Assembly (NCBI GenBank): GCA_030220185.1
Contig: JASPKZ010010239.1
Coordinates: forward strand, 1,754,001 to 1,818,000
DNA: 64,000 nucleotides
Direction: 5' to 3'
Origin: Diploptera punctata
Taxonomy: Eukaryota; Arthropoda; Insecta; Blattodea; Blaberidae
Positions 1 through 10,117 of the stretch are shown one piece after another. Each line of letters begins with the position of its first letter. Within the stretch, counting starts at the first letter, position 1. The notes beneath the pieces are model-generated. The model was not told the DNA's origin, searched no databases, and saw nothing but the letters and a program-made list of their open reading frames with translations. A program made the position numbers and the translations under genes.

Positions 1-1090
1 TTTATTTTCATAAGAGTCGTGATACAAAACTATAGAAGTTTCAATTTAAAGAGTTGCGAGAAAAATGTGAAGATAGTAAACACGAAGAATACGTTGTTAT
101 ATATTTTAAATTCTTGACATTAATACAAGGTACATTTTTTAGAGTGTTTACGAATGTTGCAATTTATTAATAAACAAACATACGTCCATATATTACGATC
201 AAAAATATGATTTAACCAGCAAAGACTACATTTATAATCGTGAAAAAGTACTCATTTACCACTATTGTCAGGCAATGTTTTAAAATCTTAAACATTTATC
301 TGCAAAGTACAGTTTTCTTACACTCTTATTTACGTAATATTAATAAAAATTAACAAACTACCATTGCTTACTTTATTCTCTAAATGTCATTTAATCCAGA
401 TAGTTCATGCTTCTTGCTTCCTTTTCAATATTTTCGTTTTCATATTTCCGATTTTCGTCTATTTTCGTGATGATGACTTCGTGTTTCTTGTGAAATATAT
501 ATATCCTCATTAGGTTCCATAATTTTGTGTCCAATTTCCATTCATTTTCTGTATTGCATATTTCTTATTTCAATTTTCAGTGTTTCATATTATATAAACC
601 GCGTCAAAAGAACGACAAGAATTAATCATTGGGTAACCAAATAATATATAGAGGCCATTACAAAATGTTTTCCCTCGCATGGAACCTCGTGTTCTGGTAG
701 GATTTTAGTTGCATACAGAACACATTATTCACATTACATCCCTCAGAAGAGTAGCTTTCAGTCGAGTCAAGGAGACTGAAGCGACTAGTATGACCCTTAA
801 ATGAGCTTACGTACTGTCGTGTTGTGCTGATGGTCTCCGGGGTATATTTATTTACAGGTTTCTCACGTATATTGAAACGCACATCGTATAATTTCCTCAG
901 GTTAGTGACTAAATCTTTTCCTTATTGGTAATTCCGTGGGTGATCTAAAAGCATTTATGTACACTTCTAACCTTTATCAAATTACAAGGTATGTATCCTA
1001 TATGTTTTAAAAGCTGTATAATATTCAACATTTTATTTTGTAGATTCCATAAGTAAAAGTATATTTTTTCTGCACGAGGCTAAATCCCAA
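1..1090. other. AT-rich DNA, nothing recognised
   Basis: AT-rich sequence. The open frames here are short and show no recognisable motif. I see no tRNA, repeat end or splice-flanked coding block. Confidence 0.5.
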
Positions 1091-1223
1091 TTTTGGTGAA
1101 AAACATGTTGGAATATTTCTATATCAACTATATATTATCTTCGTTAACCTAACTGAAAACACTTCACAATGTCCTTTCAGCACCTTTGTTTTTTCGTTCC
1201 ACAGCTAAAACTGTAATTTTTTC

Positions 1224-1278
1224 CACACACACAAGCACACGCAACACTCACACCACATAGACACACACACACATATAT

Positions 1279-1328
<50 letters not shown>

Positions 1329-1333
1329 ATATA
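1224..1333. repeat. (CA)n and (TA)n microsatellite
   Basis: Imperfect CA repeats run into a long TA repeat with two interruptions. The tract sits inside one unit of the ~150-bp array and gives rise to a low-complexity open frame that is not a gene. Confidence 0.9.
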
Positions 1334-1802
1334 CATTTGTTTACGTATACAGACTGAAGCATGTTGAAATCTTGCATTTCAAAAGCAATTGTTCTTAGGT
1401 TATTTAACTCTCTAAAATCACTTCATAATACCGTTCAGTATGTTATTGTTTACGCTGCATAGGTATAACTCTAATTACTTCACAGAGATATGATGTTTGT
1501 TTATCTACATATTGAAGCGTGTTGAAATATTCCTACATTAATCGTCTACATTCTCTTAGAATAAGAATACTTACAATATCATTCAGCATATTCTTTTCTT
1601 TGTTGAACTGGTAAATTTGTAATTAATCCACAGAGGTATGACCTATGTTCATCTACATACTGAAATATGTTGAAATATTTCTAGATTAAACGCTTATCTT
1701 CTTGTTCAACTTGTATAGGAATAAATCACTTTGAGGTTTAATTTAAGTAAAATCAAATGTTTCATACTCCTTCTCATAATTAATCTTCTAAGTAGATCGC
1801 GA

Positions 1803-1831
1803 TTTCGGGTTCATGGCGAACCCATCCTCAG
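1803..1831 (-). other. Hammerhead-core-like hairpin motif of PLE-1
   Basis: On the minus strand the sequence is CTGAGGA, then T, then stem arms GGGTTC and GAACCC around a 5-nt loop, then GAAA. CTGANGA and GAAA are the two invariant strands of the hammerhead ribozyme core, which is documented in Penelope-like elements. Here one extra U lies between the first strand and stem II, and I could not find convincing stems I and III, so activity is not claimed. The inverted copy at 2509-2527 keeps most of the pairing. Confidence 0.5.
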
Positions 1832-1904
1832 TACCATTTTGCCAACTGATGTTATGTCGATCGGAAGAATCACTTCGTCTTCTTCCCTCTGTTGGTGGAC
1901 CGAT

Positions 1905-2400
1905 AAACATCTGGATTAGGTCAGAATTTACGGGAATTTCGAAGTTCATAAGTTTTTGTTTGTTTTTCTGAATGTGGATTTTTTCCCAATCTATGAGTTC
2001 CTTTTGTTTATCTATTTGTTTAATTTGACTAGCTTTTGATTTAATTAGATGTTTTTCGGACTAAGCATGAGCAGCTAATGCTGACGTTTCCACTTCTCCA
2101 TTTTTGACATTTCTAAGATGTTCTTTCACCATTGTTTTCAAATTTTTTTTTCTTTCCATATAAATTTTGTTAAAAACCCTGCATTTGATTTGCTAAATTC
2201 CTGATTTATTTTTATTGGTTTTAATTATCCATATAAGGCTGTATTCGTTCTTCGGTGCCAATCTTATATTAAACTTTTTGAACATTTTTTGAAACTTATG
2301 TTGTTTTAATGGATGGTAAATTAATTTCTTGAATTTTATTTTTTCTGTTTGCTTTATAAGTGTGCTTTCATTAATTAATTGTTGTCTTTTAAATTCCGAA
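1905..2400 (-). pseudogene. PLE C-terminal remnant with GIY-YIG endonuclease
   Basis: Read on the minus strand, the segment from 2400 gives a stretch like the PLE region before the nuclease (NIRLAPKNEYSLIWIIKTNK). It then gives KSGI, a stop where Y is expected, and QIKC, matching the GIY motif. Next comes VKEHLRNVKNGEVETSALAA, matching the conserved EH...N segment, and it ends in IHIQKNKQKLMNFEIP. In PLEs this nuclease nicks target DNA for insertion. In-frame stops replace the Y of GIY and a downstream residue, and the YIG strand is degraded. It is a dead copy. The call rests on motif order, not on a search. Confidence 0.65.
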
Positions 2401-2760
2401 ATATTCTGACCTGATTCAGAGGTCTATTGGTCCACCAACAGAGGGATTAAGAAGAAGTGGTTCTTCCGATCGACATAATATCCGGCGACAAAATGTTACT
2501 GAGGACGGGTTCGCCATAAACTCGAAATCGCGATCTACTTAGAAGATGAATTATGAGGAAAGGTATGAAACATTTGATTTTACTTGTTTATCGTCTTCTT
2601 TAACTCTTTCAGAGCATATCACAATATCGTTCAACATTTTTTCTACGTTGCTCAAGTGAAACTGTAATATTTAATTTTGACTTTTGTTCATGTACAGACT
2701 GAAACATGTTGAAATATTGCTATATTACGAGGAGATATCTATTTTTCTTATCTCTCCCTA

Positions 2761-3053
2761 AATATTTCGGACACTTTTTTTTCATTTCCCACGTCTATTT
2801 ATTATTACCGTTTTTTGTACTTCTATCATTCTACAATATGACTTCATCTTTTCTGTTTAATTTTCCATCGCCAACTTATTAATTTTTCCTCAGAACTATT
2901 ATTCTTTGTGTCAATGACTTAGTAGAATTATAATGAAAATTCAATATTCACAAACATACGTAAATGCAACGTAACATTAATAACAGATTTTATCAACACT
3001 GCAGTTAAATACCGACATAATAAGAGTATTTCGCATTGATATCATTACGTCAG
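2761..3053. other. AT-rich spacer
   Basis: Nothing recognised between the tandem array and the palindrome. Confidence 0.5.
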
Positions 3054-3132
3054 AAATAAGTAAATATATATTAATAATTGATTTCGTACATCTCATTGAT
3101 GGATAAATCATATTTGAAGAGAAAAATTATAC

Positions 3133-3205
3133 GCTCAGACCGGGACTTGAACCCGGGACCCTTGGTTCTCTAGACCAAGTGCTCTACCAACTGAGCTACC
3201 TGAGA
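3133..3205 (-). tRNA. tRNA-like gene, left palindrome arm (anticodon arm abnormal)
   Basis: Exact inverted copy of the gene at 3522-3594. It has canonical A-box and B-box promoter sequences and clover-leaf pairing apart from the first acceptor pair. The anticodon arm has one base too many, so this may be a pseudogene or SINE-type tRNA relic. See the right copy for details. Confidence 0.6.
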
Positions 3206-3521
3206 CAAGTACCGATCTAAACGCAAATCTTTCTCTTATACATTGTAATTCCCTTCCAACAAATGCTCTGAAGCCATGCTTCTATCTTGCAAATGTTGGC
3301 TCCTTTATTAAGAAGACATATTTGGGAATTATACATTACAGCCAGTACGGCTTTTTTCATGTTTTAATAATTGATTTCGTACTGGCTGTAATGTATAATT
3401 CCCAAATATGTCTTCTTAATAAAGGAGCCAACATTTGCAAGATAGAAGCATGGCTTCAGAGCATTTGTTGGAAGGGAATTACAATGTATAAGAGAAAGAT
3501 TTGCGTTTAGATCGGTACTTG

Positions 3522-3594
3522 TCTCAGGTAGCTCAGTTGGTAGAGCACTTGGTCTAGAGAACCAAGGGTCCCGGGTTCAAGTCCCGGTCTGAGC
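3522..3594 (+). tRNA. tRNA-like gene, right palindrome arm (Lys-like body, AGA in anticodon position)
   Basis: The D arm and A box read TAGCTCAGTTGGTAGAGCA and the B box reads GGTTCAAGTCC, both canonical. The acceptor stem pairs at six of seven positions (T1-C72 is a mismatch). The T stem is CCGGG/CCCGG. The body resembles eukaryotic tRNA-Lys. The anticodon arm is one base longer than normal: stem TTGGT/ACCAA gives a 7-nt loop with AGA at 34-36 but needs an extra base before the stem, while stem CTTGG/CCAAG gives a 9-nt loop. AGA would mean serine, but there is no long variable arm as serine tRNAs require. Most likely a tRNA pseudogene or tRNA-derived repeat. Confidence 0.6.
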
Positions 3595-3650
3595 GTATAA
3601 TTTTTCTCTTCAAATAAGTAAATATATGTTTCTGGTAATAAAATAAGACT

Positions 3651-4566
3651 TATAACCAGGGAGCGGGGTTCTAGTAAGTATTCAATGAAGTTAAGAATAC
3701 ACGGAATATAAGGAGGGATGACGTACCTCTGACCTTGCAGTGTTCAGTATAAACAAAATGATGTTCGGTGGAAGGTATTACACCCTGCTTCAAAAACAGT
3801 TATACCAAGATAAGAAATTATAGAAGGAAGCAATCAATCGTATGTTTAGTTATTTGTAGTGTGCAATAAAACTACTTCATTTTGAATAAGGGTTTAAACT
3901 ATAGAAATATTTTCTCATACATCATGATTACAGTTATTGCAATGTGTTTCTGAATGCATTTTTCTGTTAGTATTGTTGTTTACGAAAGCTAGGGTGCTGT
4001 ACTCACTTTAAAGGAATATCGGCTCTTATTAGTACATGACACAAATCTTTGAAGCATTCTGATCTGCAGTTTGGTCTGCTGAGGTTGAAGCTACACTTTC
4101 CCTTTTTTTTTTTTTTAAATGATACAACGTTTTCCTTGTGTTTTCTTGAATTACAGTGTTGTTTAACGTTGTGTTTGTAACTTCCTTTGAGCTCTATGTG
4201 ACAAACCTTACATTTAATAATTAAATAAAAATAAAACTACGTTTTATTTTTATTTAATTAATAAATATGGATTTTCATCAAGTAAACACCAACTCAATTG
4301 ATTACTTACATTTAATGGTTTCGCGATTTGTGCCAAATTCCTGTATAAACGATGCTAATTATGATGATGATGATTTTGAGGTATTACTCTATTTCACTTT
4401 AGGTGTATTTCCACAGTTCTTTACTACTCTGTATGCAGCGAATAAGTGAAACAGTTGCTACGAAACACTCTATTGTAGAGAAACGTGTCCTGTGCAGTAC
4501 ATACTCCGTGTGGCAGGTAATATGAAGCGTCTGTTTACTTGCTCAAACCCCGCTCCCTGGTTATAA
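3651..4566. mobile_element. Non-autonomous DNA element with 20-bp TIRs
   Basis: The ends TATAACCAGGGAGCGGGGTT and its reverse complement face each other across about 916 bp. Flanking TA on each side could be a TA duplication or part of the repeat. The interior is AT-rich with no transposase. It contains a short AT palindrome around 4217-4260. The superfamily is unresolved. Confidence 0.7.
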
Positions 4567-5040
4567 TGGATGGACTGTTGATATTAAAATCCATATTTTA
4601 AATTATATAAATCCAGTTCTACAAATTTATACTATACTGTAGATACTCTTCGTTAGGGCTTTCTATAAGCTATTTTAGAAATACAATTATTTTAGGTCTA
4701 TTATATGCTTTCGTATTCTAGATTATATATTATTGTGTACTTTAATAAAGTGTTATATCAATTCATTATACAATATAAAAAAGTCCAAAAGCAAACATAT
4801 TTAACTCTATTCAAAATGTTTAATAACAGTAGCTTATATATTACAATTGCCTGTAGGTGGATAATTAATTTTCCACAAACAAGTAATGAAATTTACAGGC
4901 ATTAGTTTTATTTTGAATTAAATTTGTATATATGTTTCTTTAATCTCCTAAATTTTGAATAATTCAGCACATATTTTACATAATAATTATTTGCAGGTTT
5001 ACTCTCTAATAATATATTTTATTGAACATTGTAATTTAGT
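4567..5040. other. AT-rich DNA, nothing recognised
   Basis: No repeat end, RNA gene or coding motif seen. Confidence 0.5.
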
Positions 5041-5059
5041 TCTAAGAATAATTTTATTG

Positions 5060-5135
5060 TAAAAGTTGAATGGGAGAAAAGGGCCTTAAGACCTTAACTC
5101 CAACAAGTAAAATTAAGCTATTATTATTCTTATTC

Positions 5136-5214
<79 letters not shown>

Positions 5215-5225
5215 TACTACAACAA
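5060..5225 (+). repeat. ATT-tailed repeat, 3' end
   Basis: The segment with GGGCCTTAAGACCTTAACTCC followed by a long (TTA)n tract matches the 3' ends at 39065-39200 (+) and, inverted, near 11178, 11668 and 42919. The family ends in an AATAAA-like segment and an ATT tail, as in non-LTR elements. A SINE-A copy lies directly downstream. Confidence 0.6.
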
Positions 5226-5242
5226 CTACTACTACTAATCGA

Positions 5243-5550
5243 GTCCACCTCTGTGGTCTCATGGTAGCGTGCTGCCTTGTCACGCAGCTGGCCCGGGTTC
5301 AATTCCCGGTCGGGACAAGCTTCCTCAGTAAGTTTTTGTTTCGTAGTTTTTCCTCATCCATAAGACAAATATCAGAGAATATAATTTAGCCATCATCATT
5401 ATCCTTATCATCATCATCATCATCATCCCCGGTGTGGAAATCACCGGGAAGATACCACATCTATAATTCCTTAGTAATACTGCGAAATATAGCATGAAAA
5501 AGCTATGATTGTAGTGCAGGACCTGCCCTATGGTAGAACGCTATAGAATT
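5243..5550 (+). mobile_element. SINE-A copy
   Basis: The copy has a tRNA-derived head with the A-box-like GTGGTCTCATGG and B box GGGTTCAATTCCC. It is followed by the family body (CTCATCC..AAGACAAAT) and a CAT-rich stretch. The 3' module ends in GACCTGCCC..GGTAGAACGCTATAGAATTACT. It is transcribed by RNA polymerase III and mobilised by LINE machinery in related families. The head is a degenerate tRNA, so it is not annotated as a tRNA gene. Confidence 0.8.
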
Positions 5551-5559
5551 ACTAGTTGT

Positions 5560-6900
5560 TTGCCCGAGATTGCCGGTTATTTGGATAGTCTATCACAACC
5601 TTCCTGATATCTATCAGCTTAGTGGCCCTTTCAAGCTGTGTATTCTACACTGTTCTCGGTGGCTTTGGTCATTTTATTTTTACACCATTTCAACACCCAT
5701 ACCGATAGCGATTGAATGTGGACTTATAGGGCATCACTACTATCTCAGTGGCCTCCAAAATTGTGGATTCGAATTTATATCCTTTTTTATGTTTATTTCT
5801 ACAAGTAATTCCTCTCGTCCCGTTAGGCATACTAGGGGTCAAACTTAGGGTTCAATGTTAATATGTCTGTGGCCAGTGAGGTTAGTTACCACGAAAACAA
5901 CATATTGGATCTAATCCCAGCAATAACTGTGTACTATTTTTAACCCGTTCTCATCCTTAGGGGTGCTAAGAGTCAGATTTGGGCTTAAATTGTATCTGCA
6001 TTGTCGAGTATAAGCTTAGCGATCTCGAAAAGTATGGATTAGACATTAATCTCGGTTATTTTGGACGTGTTATTTTTCACTTCTTATAACCATGGTAGGT
6101 GTGCTAGTGGTCAAAGTTGAGCTTACATAATATATGCACTGTCACCAATCAGCTTATAGTCCCCGAAAATTGTTGTTCTAACAAATGATCTCGGTCACTT
6201 GTCAATTTTTATTTTCCATAATGTCTCACCCGCTAAACGCTCTTTAAGGGTGCTCGGGTCAAACTTGGATTAAATTACATCGGGACCCTCACCAGTCAGC
6301 TTAGCTAATTTGAAAACTGTGGTTTAGATAATAATCTCGACCACTATTGACATCTTATTTTTTACCGATTCTCATCCCCTTCGATCCTTAAGGGAGTTAG
6401 GTTCAACTTTGAATTGAAAGGCATATGGACTGTCTCCAATTAGCTTAGCGACCCCGAAAAGTATGGATTCGATACTAATGTCGATCTTTCTTCTCATTTT
6501 GCTTTTATTCTCTTCTCAATCCCTCATCCCTCAATTGCGTTCTACGGGCCAAAATGAATTACAATTTTATCGGGACTGCCGCCAATGGGCTTAAAGACTT
6601 TTAAAACTATCAATTCGACAATAATATTAGTCGTTTTCGATTATTTTTAAATCTCACCCTCCCTCGTCCCTCCCAGGTTTCCTAACTGTAATAAGGGTTT
6701 CTTTCCCCCACAGTGTATTTATAAAATTAAATATTGTAGGCCTATGTATACCGAGTGTGATTGAAATTACTTGAAGCGTCCCAGAGATATGCGGAAATAT
6801 ACTATTTTACATTTTACCTCCTTCTACCTAGGGGTGCTATAGGGTGTCTATTAGCCCTTTCAGCCACATTCCCAGGACGGAAATAATATGTATATTTTTA
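5560..6900. repeat. Diverged ~139-bp tandem array, at least 8 units
   Basis: Each unit has TNAGGGGTGCTAGGGGTCAAACTT, a CACTGTC/AGCTTAGCGACCCCGAAAA segment, TGGATTCGA and CTCGGTCAC..CTCATCC. The AGCTTAG-type landmark recurs near 5615, 5744, 5873, 6010, 6150, 6298, 6440 and 6587. Spacings are about 130-150 bp and grow slightly along the array. A weaker ninth unit may run to 6900. The units are diverged from each other and have no open frame in common. Confidence 0.75.
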
Positions 6901-6954
6901 ATTGGTCCAGCTACATGCTCTTTATCAAAAACCAGATATAATAACATTTAAGTC

Positions 6955-7180
6955 TCATAGATGGCATGTGGCACTAATAGAGAATGAAAGAGGGGCATGG
7001 GAACTCATTGTAGGAAACCCAGAGGGAAAGCGCCCAATAGGTAGGCCATGAGGTGGGAGAATAACATTAACGATGATTTAAGGGCAGTAGATTATATAGG
7101 AGATCACTACGTAGAATACATTGGCTCAGGATAGGGATGTATTGAGAGCTTGTGTACACGCAGTATGAACCCACGGGTTA
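6955..7180 (+). pseudogene. LINE-A 3' end fragment, degraded
   Basis: The plus strand gives the RMG-NERGAWELIVGNPEGKRPIGRP region, the NNINDDLRAVDYIGD segment, and a final stretch matching AQDRD..RACVHAV. This is the C-terminal tail of the LINE-A ORF, as at 20946-21262 and 54275-54782. It carries several indels and is the most decayed copy of the family here. Confidence 0.7.
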
Positions 7181-7202
7181 AATCTTGCCAATGCGTTCAT
7201 TA

Positions 7203-7252
7203 GTTAGATTTTATTATTACTATTGTTATTATTATTATTATTATTACTACTA

Positions 7253-7302
<50 letters not shown>
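7203..7302. repeat. (ATT)n microsatellite
   Basis: Trinucleotide ATT repeat with a few CTA/TGT interruptions. The poly-Tyr open frame over it is an artefact. Confidence 0.9.
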
Positions 7303-7304
<2 letters not shown>

Positions 7305-7641
7305 TTTCTTACCAAAAAGTGTTTATCCTTTAGAATTAAGAACTTTCAGCTTAAAATGAATAAATAATGACAACGGGAAATCTGTTATTATAGTTATCTT
7401 AGAATTCCCCTTTTTAAGAAGTAAACCGTTGCATAATTAATAAGCATGTGTTTCTAAGTAAGAGACTAATGAAGTTTTCTATCGGATTCAAGTCTTTTGT
7501 TCCGAAAGCAGCTGAAGAGAAGCGCCCCCTCCCGTGGGACTCGACCCCTTGCCCAGCGAGTTTCCATCAGTTCGTGCCCAGTACCCAGGGGAAACACCAT
7601 AAGACACGGTGCGCATTCTACTTCCTTATTCCACTCTCTGT

Positions 7642-7644
<3 letters not shown>

Positions 7645-7704
<60 letters not shown>
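7645..7704. repeat. (CA)n microsatellite
   Basis: About 28 uninterrupted CA units. It follows a GC-richer, unassigned stretch at 7500-7640 that shows no known domain. Confidence 0.95.
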
Positions 7705-7857
7705 CTTAACGTACAATATTACTTCCATTCAATACACAAAAATGTAAAATCTTAAAACGCGATGTAAAATATGAACGTAGGTCTGTATATAACTCTAAGT
7801 AATAGAAATCATATTTTGTTGTTCCTTTGTAATGCTTTTACTTACAGGATATCTTAG

Positions 7858-8258
7858 ATTTTTTCTTTTCCTTAGTTCAACATGTCCCTCTTATAGGTAC
7901 TTTTACGTGCCCGTCACCCACCTTAGAGGAACACATGTTACGGAGATATTTTAAACCCTACATTACACACATAGGACTTCCTTTTACTATACGAAGGCTT
8001 GGTGCATGTCCTGATAAGTGATTAACTCAATGCCAGGGTCACCACCTACACGCAACATGAATATGTCATACAAGATACACATTCACTCATATATTAATAC
8101 TTATTAAATCAAATATTGTAACGTGATTATAACAGCCAGATGTGTTCGGGGATTATTTGGTCATTACAGTTTACCATACGTTGTCTTAAAGGTGCCAAGG
8201 AAACTAGTGCTGACCAGGAATCGAGCCAATGACAAACCTCGAGACCACAAAAGTGGAC
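7858..8258 (-). mobile_element. SINE-C copy, decayed
   Basis: Minus-strand copy. The 3' end (GGTACTTTTACGTGCCCGTCA on the plus strand) and the middle (ATAAGTGATTAACTCAATGCC) match other SINE-C copies near 49625 and 60985. The head, with CCTCGAGACCACAAAAGTGGAC, is the shared tRNA-derived head, here with internal deletions that remove the B box. Confidence 0.6.
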
Positions 8259-9590
8259 GTCCGTGAATTCAACCGACAACAGTTGGAGGGATTGCAGAGT
8301 AAACCTAGAAAAATATTTGAGATAAGGAACGTACGGTCCATGGTTTGAAAATAAAACACAATAGCATAGTATCAGTGCGCCAATGACTAAACGCCCAATT
8401 GACAGATAACAATGCGCCATGATCTCATGTTACTATGCTCTACGTCTTGTACTAGAATATATTATCAGATATACAGAAATCGAGATAAAGACTTTTATTT
8501 TTTAAAAGGAAAAGTAGAGCAAGGAAATGTGTAGACATTTAACAGGAACCAAACCAATTTCACAAAATAAAAGTACATAATTTACAAAATATTATCAAGG
8601 GTATTTCAATTCTATTTGCCCATGAGATGGTTTCAACGGAATTACGCTTGTGAAGATACATTTTATTATTATTTTACTTAATAATGACTTATCAGTAAAA
8701 AGTCACAAGTAAAAAGAGCATCGCAGCTAATTAATGGTATAATTAATTCCTCATCACAAAATGTTTGGCTTGGTCCACTCTGAAATCCCTGTACATTTAT
8801 GTTGGGCACTTTGTCGTATATAGCATGGTTCAAAACTACACTGATAAAAATTGTTCGAAACAGCAAACTCAACAATTTCAAGTTAAAATTTGCGCATAGC
8901 ATATGTGGATTGAAACTAGTTGTATGTGGAACCAAAACAAAAGAGAGAAATCTTACCCCTCTTACCAGATTTATGTCATAACTTTCAACACTTAAAAATC
9001 GATATGTATTAGTGTTACGGGTTTTGTGAAGAGTGTACGTTCCTCATTTTGCCAAGTAACCTGTCTCAACAGATATAGTAAATTATTCACGCCTTACAAT
9101 TATTATAAAAAAAGGATTTGAATGGTGGACTTTATTACATGGATGGTGCATTGTAGATAATTATAATAATAACTATGGTCTGTTGTTTAGAGCCCCTAAA
9201 GCACACTTATCCCATTTACCTGATATGATGCATAAAAATTACGCTGCTAAAAATATGTTAATATATTTTAACAATATCGAAACCATGCATTTCTGGGTAT
9301 GGTACTTTGTAGAAAATGTATTCTTTTTCTATCGCATAGAATATTCGCACAGTTGTAGCGATATTTCGAGTCATCAGTTTTTTTTTCTCAAATTATATAC
9401 TTACAACATTACTAGCAACGTTAGACTAACAAATCTAATACTTTTAAGAAAGAAGAAGAAAAATATATAAAGTGAGGCTGTAATTCAACCAGTAAACTTC
9501 AAAGTTATTTTATTTATTTTATTTTATTTTTTGTTTATATGTAAATATCTATACAAATCAACATACCCTAATAAAAGTAACTCAAGTTTA
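8259..9590. other. No feature recognised
   Basis: AT-rich. Open frames of 60-97 codons occur on both strands, but none has a motif, biased composition or a splice-flanked GC-rich block. Confidence 0.5.
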
Positions 9591-9592
9591 TA

Positions 9593-9805
9593 TAAAAATA
9601 CCTCTGAGCAAAATATAATCGACCTTCCACAAACCAAATAATACCTTCGTTTTCCTAATAGGTGTCTCCTTGAGGTAATGTACTAACCGTATGTCCCTCG
9701 CTGATATCTGTAGGAAAATAAGCGTAATTATATTAGTCGGATTAAGATACTTTCCACTAGGGTACACACCATGTCCCGCAGAGGGACGAACGGGGATCAA
9801 TCATA
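9593..9805 (+). repeat. SINE-E 3' part
   Basis: ACCTCTGAGCAAAAT..AA and the terminal GTCCCGC..GGGACG segment match the 3' portion of the longer copy at 62785-63128. The tRNA-like head is missing. Confidence 0.5.
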
Positions 9806-10117
9806 ATCATCATCGCTCCATGTCGTTCTTCCGTACTTAAACCCCAGAGGGTTTGTAGGAGGATTTAAATGTATAGCGCGACCCAGGCGTTGCACCGATA
9901 CGAACTGCCGGGAAAATACTTTTAACTCTAGAACACGTACGTTACATACTAATTCGTTCGTGTAAGGAAGTTAAGTAGTTCCCCAGATGAGTGATGCTAG
10001 ATAATATACACACATAGCTCTTACATTCATATTAAAGAAGGCGAATGTGGTTTTGGCGGCCAAATGGAGTTCAAGGACGATTTGGACTTTATATATTGCT
10101 GCTATTTGACTTAGGAT

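Larger units (their letters stand above)
1745..2585 (-). mobile_element. PLE-1: Penelope-like element fragment with inverted ends
   Basis: Arms at about 1745-1942 and 2391-2585 are inverted copies of each other with scattered mismatches. The interior encodes, on the minus strand, a GIY-YIG-type C-terminal remnant. Penelope-like elements are known to end in a GIY-YIG domain and to be flanked by direct or inverted partial copies of themselves, so the layout fits. The element sits within the ~150-bp array. No reverse-transcriptase core is left, only the segment just before GIY-YIG. Both arms carry the CTGANGA...GAAA signature described separately. Confidence 0.7.
1097..2760. repeat. Diverged ~150-bp tandem array, interrupted by a PLE
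   Basis: A recurring block begins with a form of TGAAnNATGTTGAAAT and continues to CACTTCACAATATCnTTCAGCAT and then a CACAGnGnTATGA-type segment. Copies of the start lie near 1097, 1355, 1513, 1661 and 2700. The 1355-1513-1661 spacing is 158 and 148 bp. The first interval is longer because of a CA/TA microsatellite, and the last because PLE-1 lies inside that unit. The units are well diverged, so the array is old. No coding potential is seen. Confidence 0.6.
3111..3616. repeat. 506-bp near-perfect palindrome with a tRNA-like gene in each arm
   Basis: Arms 3111-3349 and 3378-3616 (239 bp each) are reverse complements. Pairs checked at both ends and in the middle keep a constant coordinate sum of 6727, so there are no indels. 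The 28-base loop begins at 3350. The last part of the loop and the first bases of the right arm (3364-3382) repeat, in direct orientation, the sequence at 3071-3089 outside the left arm. A 16-bp direct repeat also flanks the structure (3054-3069 and 3612-3627). These flanks suggest tandem duplication followed by inversion or template switching. An open frame crossing the centre is a by-product. Confidence 0.9.

Noticed and set aside
3322..3510. 62-codon open frame across the palindrome centre
   Set aside because: It is a consequence of the inverted repeat and has no motif or homologue known to me.
5054..5302. Open frames of poly-Asn/poly-Leu over ATT tracts (also near 7185, 11307, 11421, 19231, 42709)
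   Set aside because: They are translations of trinucleotide microsatellites with no other content.
7497..7640. GC-richer stretch as a coding exon
   Set aside because: Open in two frames with no splice context, no motif and a microsatellite directly downstream.
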